A program made the translations under genes and the position numbers. Under the pieces are notes generated by a model. The model was not told the DNA's origin. It was given only the letters and a program-made list of their open reading frames with translations, and did not search any database. Shown here piece after piece: positions 47,552-54,208 of a stretch of 64,000 nt of DNA (position 1 is the stretch's first letter; each line of letters begins with the position of its first letter). The DNA is from Streptomyces sp. NBC_00414 (GTDB lineage: Bacteria > Actinomycetota > Actinomycetes > Streptomycetales > Streptomycetaceae), in the NCBI RefSeq assembly GCF_036038375.1, contig NZ_CP107935.1:2356001-2420000 (forward strand). Direction: 5' to 3'.

Positions 47552-49237
47552 ATGAGCCATCCACATCCCGAACTGAAAGCCGCCCCTCCCTTGCCCGAAG
47601 GAGGGCTGAGGGTCGTCGCCCTGGGCGGTCTGGGTGAGATCGGCCGCAACATGACCGTCTTCGAGCATGCCGGAAAGCTGCTCATCGTCGACTGCGGGGT
47701 GCTGTTCCCCGAGGAGACCCAGCCCGGCGTGGACGTGATCCTGCCGGACTTCACCTCGATCCGTGACCGCCTGGACGACATCGTGGCCGTGGTGCTCACC
47801 CACGGCCACGAGGACCACATCGGCGGCGTGCCGTACCTGCTGCGCGAGCGCTCCGACATCCCCGTCGTGGGCTCGAAGCTGACCCTGGCGTTCCTGGAGG
47901 CCAAGCTCAAGGAGCACGGGATCCGGCCACGCACGGTGCGGGTACGTGAGGGCGACCGGCGCGGCTTCGGCCCCTTCGACTGCGAGTTCGTGGCGGTCAA
48001 CCACTCCATCCCGGACGGCCTCGCGGTCGCGATCCGCACCGGGGCCGGGATGGTGCTCCACACGGGCGACTTCAAGATGGACCAGTTCCCGCTGGACGAC
48101 CGGATCACCGACCTGCGCGCCTTCGCCCGCCTCGGCGAGGAAGGTGTCGATCTCTTCCTCACCGACTCCACCAACGCCGAGGTCCCCGGCTTCACCACCT
48201 CCGAGCGCGACCTGAACCCGGCGATCGAGCAGGTGATGCGCACCGCCCCGCGCCGGGTGATCGTCTCCAGCTTCGCCAGCCATGTGCACCGCATCCAGCA
48301 GGTCCTGGACGCCGCGCACCAGCACGGCCGCAAGGTCGCCTTCGTGGGCCGCTCGATGGTCCGCAACATGGGCATCGCCCGCGACCTCGGCTACCTGAAG
48401 GTTCCCAGCGGTCTGGTGGTGAGCACCAAGGAGCTGGAGAAGCTTGCGGACCACAAGATCACTCTGGTGTGCACCGGATCCCAGGGCGAGCCGATGGCGG
48501 CGCTGTCCCGGATGGCCAACCGCGACCATGTGATCCGCGTCGGCAAGGGCGACACCGTCCTGCTCGCCAGCTCCCTGATCCCCGGCAACGAGAACGCCAT
48601 CTACCGGGTGATCAACGGGCTGACCCGGTGGGGCGCCCATGTCGTCCACAAGGGCAACGCCAAGGTGCACGTCTCCGGGCACGCCAGCGCCGGTGAACTC
48701 GTGTACTGCTACAACATCGTCAAGCCCCGCAATGTCATGCCCGTGCACGGCGAATGGCGCCACCTGCGGGCCAACGCCGACCTGGCCATCCGTACGGGGG
48801 TCGACCCCGACCACGTGGTCATCGCCGAGGACGGCGTCGTCGTCGACCTCGTCGACGGGCGCGCGAGGATCACCGGCAAGGTGCCCGCGGGCAACGTCTA
48901 CGTGGACGGCATGGAGGTCGGCGGCGCCACCGAGGCATCGCTGAAGGACCGTGTCACCCTCGCGGAGGAAGGCGTGGTCACCGTCGTGGCGATCGTCGAC
49001 GCCGACACGGGCGCCCTCGCCGAGACGCCCGACTTCCTGGCCCGCGGGTTCGTCCACGACGACACCACCTTCGAGCCGGTCATTCCCGTCATCGAGAAGA
49101 CCTTGGCGACCGCGGCCAAGGAAGGCGTCGGCGACCCCCACCAGCTGGAACAGCTCATCGCCCGCGCCGTGGCGAACTGGGCCTTCCGGACCCACCGCCG
49201 CAGGCCCCTCATCATTCCCGTCATCATCGACGCCTGA
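47552..49237 (+). CDS. rnj: Ribonuclease J
   Basis: A 561-residue beta-CASP metallo-RNase with endo- and 5'-exonuclease activity in mRNA decay and rRNA processing. The metal motif VLTHGHEDHIGG gives H84, H86, D88 and H89. Further marks are NHSIPDGLAVAI, VLHTGDFKMD, the beta-CASP segments SSFASHVHRIQQVLDAAHQ and GRSMVRNMGIARDLGYL, CTGSQGEPMAALSRMA and HVSGHASAGEL. The C-terminal domain ends RRRPLIIPVIIDA. The usual upstream dapA neighbour of the Streptomyces housekeeping gene is missing, and several surface regions differ from the SCO5745 type as I remember it, so this may be a second copy. Initiation has no clear Shine-Dalgarno; TAACGT 6 nt upstream may make it leaderless. Confidence 0.9.
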   Translation: MSHPHPELKAAPPLPEGGLRVVALGGLGEIGRNMTVFEHAGKLLIVDCGVLFPEETQPGVDVILPDFTSIRDRLDDIVAVVLTHGHEDHIGGVPYLLRERSDIPVVGSKLTLAFLEAKLKEHGIRPRTVRVREGDRRGFGPFDCEFVAVNHSIPDGLAVAIRTGAGMVLHTGDFKMDQFPLDDRITDLRAFARLGEEGVDLFLTDSTNAEVPGFTTSERDLNPAIEQVMRTAPRRVIVSSFASHVHRIQQVLDAAHQHGRKVAFVGRSMVRNMGIARDLGYLKVPSGLVVSTKELEKLADHKITLVCTGSQGEPMAALSRMANRDHVIRVGKGDTVLLASSLIPGNENAIYRVINGLTRWGAHVVHKGNAKVHVSGHASAGELVYCYNIVKPRNVMPVHGEWRHLRANADLAIRTGVDPDHVVIAEDGVVVDLVDGRARITGKVPAGNVYVDGMEVGGATEASLKDRVTLAEEGVVTVVAIVDADTGALAETPDFLARGFVHDDTTFEPVIPVIEKTLATAAKEGVGDPHQLEQLIARAVANWAFRTHRRRPLIIPVIIDA

Positions 49238-49329
49238 CCGTCGGTCCGCCGCCCCTTCTGCCGTGCTCCGCCCGGCCGGCAGGGGGCGGTTCCGCGCCCG
49301 CGTCCGCCCCTTCACCGAGGGCCGGACGC

Positions 49330-49415
49330 GGGCGCCGCCTTCGGGCATCAGGTTCTGGGCATCGACTTCGAGCATCGACATCGGGCATCGGGCATCGGCA
49401 TCGGGCACCGTCGGT
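49330..49415. repeat. Degenerate GGGCATC/ATCGGCATC direct repeats
   Basis: The spacer between rnj and the spermidine-synthase-like gene contains at least seven spaced copies of a GGCATC/GACATC/GCACCG-type heptamer (TCGGGCATC, TTCGAGCATC, ACATCGGGCATCGGGCATC and so on). A similar short tandem, CACGGGT x3-4, lies just after the next gene at 50165-50190. They look like replication-slippage products without evident function. Confidence 0.6.
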
Positions 49416-49434
49416 GCGGCAGAAAGGCAGACGA

Positions 49435-50163
49435 ATGAGCGCGCGGTTCGAGGAGATCGACTGGCGTCCGACAGCGATGGGCGACATCAGCCTGCGGCGC
49501 CGACGCGACCCGGCATCGGGCACCGAGGTGTACGAGGTGAAGCTCGGCGACGAGTTCCTGATGTCCAGCCTCTTCACGGCCGGCGAGATCGCGCTCGCGG
49601 AACTCGGACTGGCTGAACTGCCGGGCACCGAACTGGACATCGTCGTCGGCGGGCTGGGCCTCGGCTACACCGCGCAGGCTGTGCTGGACGACCCCCGGGT
49701 GCGTTCGCTGGCCGTGATCGAAACGCTCGCCGAAGTCATCGACTGGCATCAGCGGGGCCTGGTCCCTCTCGGCGCCGGGCTGGCCTCGGACGCCCGCTGC
49801 CGTCTGGTCCAGGGCGACTTCTTCGCGCTGGCCGCCGACCCGGGCGGGCTGGATCCGGCGCAGCCGGGCCGTCGCTTCCACGGCATCCTGCTGGACGTCG
49901 ACCACTCGCCGCGCCATGTGCTCCACCCCCGCCACGCCGCGCTCTACCAGCCCGCCGGGCTCCGCGCTCTCGCCGAACACCTCCACCCCGACGGCGTCTT
50001 CGCGCTGTGGTCGAACGACCCGCCGGACAAGGAGTTCACCTCCGTGCTCACAGAGGTCTTCCCCCGGTCGGCGGCCCACGTCGTCGACTTCGACAACCCT
50101 CTGCAGGGCGGCACCTCGACCAACACCGTCTACGTGGCCAGGACGGAACCGGACCCGCGCTAG
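49435..50163 (+). CDS. Spermidine-synthase-like methyltransferase-fold protein
   Basis: A 242-residue protein of the spermidine/spermine synthase-like Rossmann fold. The N-terminal beta domain (MSARFEEIDWRPTAMGDISL, LRRRRDPASGTEVYEVKLGD) is followed by VVGGLGLGYTAQAVLDDPRV (the nucleotide loop), LAVIETLAEVIDWHQRG (acidic end of strand 2), GILLDVDHSPRHVLHPRHAA and GVFALWSNDPPDKEF. The usual DGGDG signature of true spermidine synthases is replaced by VGGLGLGY, so polyamine synthesis is doubtful. AAAGG lies 8 nt upstream of the ATG at 49435. It follows rnj by about 200 bp. Confidence 0.82.
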   Translation: MSARFEEIDWRPTAMGDISLRRRRDPASGTEVYEVKLGDEFLMSSLFTAGEIALAELGLAELPGTELDIVVGGLGLGYTAQAVLDDPRVRSLAVIETLAEVIDWHQRGLVPLGAGLASDARCRLVQGDFFALAADPGGLDPAQPGRRFHGILLDVDHSPRHVLHPRHAALYQPAGLRALAEHLHPDGVFALWSNDPPDKEFTSVLTEVFPRSAAHVVDFDNPLQGGTSTNTVYVARTEPDPR

Positions 50164-50203
50164 GCACGGGTCACGGGTCACGGGTCACGGGCGGCGGGGC
50201 AGG

Positions 50204-51580
50204 TCAGACGGCCTGGACCGGGTGCCGGACGACCGCGTCGAAGAGGTAGCCCTGGGTGTTGTGGACGGTGGTCTCCGGCTGGGTGCGGCCCGTCGTGTCC
50301 GTCGCACGGGCCAGGAGGGTGTACGCGCCCGGGCCGGCCGGACGCCAGTCGGCGGACCAGCGGACCCAGTCGGCGCGGCGCGGGGCGTCGTGGAGGCGGG
50401 CGCGCCGCCAGCTCGCGCCGCCGTCGGTGCTCACGTCCACCCGCGCGACACCGCCCGCGCCCGACCAGGAGCGGCCGGTGAGACGGTGGTCGGCCGCGGC
50501 GTCCAGGCTCGCGTTCCACGGGAGTTCGAAGGCGCTCTTGAGGGTCTGCCGGGTGAGCGGGGCGCTGCCTCCCGCCGGGTAGGCGTCGCCGAACAGCCGG
50601 TAGAAGTCGGTGTTCCACGGGGAGTACAGCGGCTGGGCGGAGACCTCTATGTCACCGACCCACTTGATCGACGCGATACCGATCCAGGACGGCACGAGGA
50701 CCCGTACGGGGCCGCCGTGGTCCGGCGGGAGGGGCTCGCCGTTCATCTCGTACGCGAGCAGCACGTCGTCCAGGGCCTTCGACAGGGGAAGCGGGCGGCG
50801 GACCCGGCCGAGGTTCGTGCCGTCCGCCGTCACGTAGTCGGGGTCCAGGCCGCGCGGCAGGACGTCCACGGCGCCCCGGCTCAGTCCGGCGCGGCGCAGC
50901 ACCTCGCCGAGCCGTACGCCGCGCCAGCGGGCCACGCCGACCGCGCCCAGCGTCCACGCCGTGCCGGACACGGTCTGGCCCTGCTGTGTCGTGAAGAAGC
51001 TGCGGCCGTTGCCCGCGCACTCGACGAACGCGCTGCGGGTGGTGGCGGGCAGGCGCTTCAGCTCGTCGAGCGTGAACTCGGCGGCGCGGCCCCCGCTGAG
51101 GCCGTCACCCCAGACGGTCAGGCTCCAGGTGCTCGCGTCCAGGACGGGGGTGGAGGTGTGGTTCCGGACGAAGAAACGGTCCGTGGGGGTGTGGTGGCCG
51201 GTGCCCGCCAACGCCTCGAACTTGGTCTCCGCGTTGGTGCCCCGGGACGTGAACCAGGCTTCGGGCAGGGGCTTGACGATCCCGGGAACCGCGGCGGCCG
51301 AGGCGCCGCCGGTGCTTCCGGGGGTTCCGGTGCCGGTGCCGGGAGCGGCCAGGGCGGGTGCGGCGAAGCCGGCGGTGGCCGCGGTGGCTGTGGTGGCCAG
51401 TCCGGCGGCGGCGAGCAGACGGAGCATGTCGCGCCGCTCGATGCCGTCGGCCCGGGCCTCACCCGCGAGCCACTGACGGAGTCTGCGACGGTCGTAGACG
51501 GCTTCGTCGGAACGGGTGCCGGTAGGGGATTCGCCAAGCGATTCGGTGGGCGGCTCGGCGTGCGATTCGGTACGGGGCAT
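50204..51580 (-). CDS. Exported molybdopterin-dependent sulfite-oxidase-like oxidoreductase
   Basis: A 458-residue member of the sulfite oxidase/nitrate reductase family. A long N-terminal tail precedes a Tat-type signal (GIERRDMLRLLAAAGLATTA). The molybdopterin domain has PTDRFFVRNHTSTPVLD, the molybdenum ligand cysteine in AFVECAGNGRSFF, WRGVRLGEVLRRAGL, EMNGEPLPPDHGGPVRVLVP and SWIGIASIKWVGDI. The C-terminal Mo-co dimerisation Ig-like domain follows (GVARVDVSTDGGASWRRARL). No cytochrome or heme domain and no partner subunit are adjacent, so the electron acceptor is unknown. Confidence 0.9.
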   Translation of the reverse strand: MPRTESHAEPPTESLGESPTGTRSDEAVYDRRRLRQWLAGEARADGIERRDMLRLLAAAGLATTATAATAGFAAPALAAPGTGTGTPGSTGGASAAAVPGIVKPLPEAWFTSRGTNAETKFEALAGTGHHTPTDRFFVRNHTSTPVLDASTWSLTVWGDGLSGGRAAEFTLDELKRLPATTRSAFVECAGNGRSFFTTQQGQTVSGTAWTLGAVGVARWRGVRLGEVLRRAGLSRGAVDVLPRGLDPDYVTADGTNLGRVRRPLPLSKALDDVLLAYEMNGEPLPPDHGGPVRVLVPSWIGIASIKWVGDIEVSAQPLYSPWNTDFYRLFGDAYPAGGSAPLTRQTLKSAFELPWNASLDAAADHRLTGRSWSGAGGVARVDVSTDGGASWRRARLHDAPRRADWVRWSADWRPAGPGAYTLLARATDTTGRTQPETTVHNTQGYLFDAVVRHPVQAV

Positions 51581-51943
51581 GGGTGGGCTCCTGCCTTTCG
51601 GAGGTTCACGGGCATGCGTGTGGAGGAGGCGGGACGGGGGCGGGCCCGCGGGTACGGCAGAGCTCGCCGGACCTTCGGGCAGGCCTGGCAGTGCCTGGGC
51701 CGGGGGAGCCGGGGTGGTGCGGCCGGGAACGCGCTTACGGCCTCGGCGGACGTCCGCCGGCGGTCAACGCTGTCCGGCCACGGGCTCGGTGAGGATCAAC
51801 AACAGCCGTGCGACATACGCACGTGGAACCGCGGAGCAGGGCGGCACAGGCTGGAGATCATGGACGCCATGGTACGAGGCGACGCGCCGGCTCGCGGGTG
51901 AATCCGGGTAGTCGGATCCGACCGGGCCGGTCCGGGCCCGCGC
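51581..51943. other. 363-bp spacer without a supported gene
   Basis: The region lies between the start of the molybdopterin oxidoreductase and the end of the SWIM gene, both on the minus strand. It probably contains the promoter of the oxidoreductase gene. Short + strand frames are present but without plausible starts or domains. I see no RNA gene or strong hairpin. Confidence 0.4.
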
Positions 51944-54208
51944 TCAGAAGTCGGTCGGTGAGCCCAGGCCGGTGAGGGCGCCGACCGGATCGAGGTCGGG
52001 GGTGCCCCGGGGCCACCAGTCGTCGTGGCCCGGTTCCGACTCGTACGCGTACCAGAGGCCGTCATGGCCCAGGCGGAGCTGTATGTGGCCGTGCGGGTGG
52101 GTGAGGTGGTTGTGCCAGGGCCGGAAGGCGGGGAAGTCGGCCGCGAGGAGCAGAGGGCGGGCCCGGTCGAAACGGCCCGCCGGAGGATCCCAGGCCTCTT
52201 CGAGGACGGCGAGCCCTTCGAGTCCGCCCTGCCGCCACGCGGCGACCGCGCGGGCCAGGTCCCCCGGGGTGCGGCGCGCGGCGGTGGCCAGGGACGCGTA
52301 GAGGGCGCGGGTGGTGGCGGTGAGGCCGGAACCCGGGCGGGTGGCGGCGATCCGGACGGCGTCCTCCCAGAGCGTCAGCCCGGCGAGCGGGTCGCGGCCC
52401 GTGGTGAGCAGGACGTGCGCGCGGGCCGCCGCGTCGGTGGCCAGCTGGTCCAGCGCGAACGGGTCGGGGCCGCCGGGCGACGCCGGGTATGCCGGAGGCT
52501 GCTCCGGATGCGCGGGCGGCGGCTGCGGGGCAGGCAGGGGCGGCAGCACGCGGCGCTCGACGGCCTCGCGGGCCGGGACACCGGGAAGTTCCGGTTCCTC
52601 GGCGGCACGGGCCGAACGGGCGGCCAGCGTGGCGTTGCGCCGGGACAGCTCGTCCAGCAGTTCGCGCTCGCCCCGGCCGCGCAACAGGAGGAGCACGAAC
52701 GGGTCCTCGTCCAGCAGCCGCGCCGTCTGGTAGCAGAGGGCGGCCGCGTGCTTGCAGGGGTGGCCGGAGTCGGGGCAGCTGCAGCGCGGGACGAGGTCGC
52801 CGGCGCCTGGAAGCAGCTCGACCCCGCTGTCGGCGAGCGCCTGGGGCAGGTCCTTGTCGAGCAACGCGGCGATGTGCGCCGGGCGTTCGGCGGCGGCGTC
52901 CAGGAAACGCTCCCAGTCCTCGTCCGAGAGCGTACGCATCCGGATCTGGACCCGGTACGGCCGCGGACGGCTCCCGTGCACGTAGGCGAGCACGAGCCCC
53001 GGGGTGACGGTGATGGCGTCGACGTGCCCCTCCCCCGCGTACGACTTCCCCCGCCCGAGCCGTGCCGCGTCGAGCGCCATCTCCTCCAGCGCGGCCACCC
53101 ACGCGTTGCCCCACCATGTCTCGGCGAACCCGCCCTCGCCCGGCGCCCGCGCCGCCAACGCCGGGAACGTACGCCGCAACTCACCGTCCCTCGCCGGGGC
53201 GGCCATGGACCGCCCGGACACCGGGACGCTGCGCTGTGCGGGGGCGGGGGCGGGGGCGCTGCGGAGGGTGGGGGCGCTGTCGGGGGCCGCGTAGGGGTCA
53301 GGAGCCGCGTAGGGAGCGGGCTCGGCGTGAGAGGCCTGCGCGTCGAGGAGCCCGGCGTCGGCTGTGGCGGAGACCTCGGTGTTCGCGTCGGCGCCGGTGT
53401 CGGTGTCCGCGCCCCGACCCGCCCCTGTGCCCGTACTCGTGCCCGTGCCCGTGTCGGCGTCCGTGGGCGCCGCCGGGCGCGTGGTGCTCGGCTCAGGGTC
53501 GGGCTCGTCCGCCCGCTCCTCCCTCTCCAGCCGGGACGACAGGTCGAGGGTGTTGCCCAGCAGCTCGGCCAGTTCCCGGACCTGGGCCGCCGCCTCGCGG
53601 CTCGGCGCGGCGGGACAAGTGCCGCGGGTGGCCTCGGCGCCCCCGCGCCGCTTCCGGGCTGCCCCGGCTCCCTTGGCCTGAGCGGCGGTTCGCTCCCGCT
53701 CCGCCTGGACCCGGGCAGCCCGCAGGGCCTCCCGGGCCACGTCGCCGGGGCGGGCGGTTCCTGAAGGAGCGTCGGGCCGGTCGCCCGCGGGCGGCTCGGA
53801 ATCCTCGTCGGGCCGGCCCGCCACCGTCGAGGCGGGGGCCTCATCGGGCGTGACCGTCACCGTCGCGTCGGAGGCCGGACCCGGGTTCTGCGCGGCGGGC
53901 TTGTCGGCGGCAGCGCGCCGCAGTGCCTCGCGCGCGATGTCGCCCGGCCGGGGCCCGGCCGCCGTGGTCCCTCCGGTGGCTCCCCGCCCCTGTACGCCGG
54001 TGGCCGCAGGGGGCGCGTCCGGCGCGTCGGAGTGCGGCTCCGCCGGTTCGGCACCCGGGACGGCGGCGGCATCACCGCGCCGAGCCGCCCGCAGCGCACG
54101 CCGGGCGGCGTCGGCGGGCCGCTCCTCACCGGTCTGGGGGAGTTCCTCCACCGCGTCGTCCACCGCATCCGGCTGGTCCGGCCGGTCCGGCTGATCCGTC
54201 GGAGACAT
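51944..54208 (-). CDS. SWIM zinc-finger protein with repeated N-terminal linker motif
   Basis: A 754-residue protein. The SWIM zinc finger CSCPDSGHPCKH (C-x-C...C-x-H, about residue 455) sits after the conserved ETWWGNAWVAALEEMALD and GKSYAGEGHVDAITVTPGLV segments of SWIM proteins linked to SNF2 ATPases. The C-terminal part is helical with GLWYAYESEPGHDDWWPRGT near the end. The first 330 residues are disordered and contain one motif three times: ADAARRALRAA, GDIAREALRRA and GDVAREALRAA, each after RP. SWIM proteins bind DNA or protein partners. The ATG at 54208 is in a TGATG overlap with the helicase gene and has GGAGG 8 nt upstream. Confidence 0.87.
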   Translation of the reverse strand: MSPTDQPDRPDQPDAVDDAVEELPQTGEERPADAARRALRAARRGDAAAVPGAEPAEPHSDAPDAPPAATGVQGRGATGGTTAAGPRPGDIAREALRRAAADKPAAQNPGPASDATVTVTPDEAPASTVAGRPDEDSEPPAGDRPDAPSGTARPGDVAREALRAARVQAERERTAAQAKGAGAARKRRGGAEATRGTCPAAPSREAAAQVRELAELLGNTLDLSSRLEREERADEPDPEPSTTRPAAPTDADTGTGTSTGTGAGRGADTDTGADANTEVSATADAGLLDAQASHAEPAPYAAPDPYAAPDSAPTLRSAPAPAPAQRSVPVSGRSMAAPARDGELRRTFPALAARAPGEGGFAETWWGNAWVAALEEMALDAARLGRGKSYAGEGHVDAITVTPGLVLAYVHGSRPRPYRVQIRMRTLSDEDWERFLDAAAERPAHIAALLDKDLPQALADSGVELLPGAGDLVPRCSCPDSGHPCKHAAALCYQTARLLDEDPFVLLLLRGRGERELLDELSRRNATLAARSARAAEEPELPGVPAREAVERRVLPPLPAPQPPPAHPEQPPAYPASPGGPDPFALDQLATDAAARAHVLLTTGRDPLAGLTLWEDAVRIAATRPGSGLTATTRALYASLATAARRTPGDLARAVAAWRQGGLEGLAVLEEAWDPPAGRFDRARPLLLAADFPAFRPWHNHLTHPHGHIQLRLGHDGLWYAYESEPGHDDWWPRGTPDLDPVGALTGLGSPTDF

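Noticed and set aside
51581..51943. RNA gene in the 363-bp spacer upstream of the molybdopterin oxidoreductase
   Set aside because: No cloverleaf, riboswitch-like core or strong hairpin could be seen by eye.
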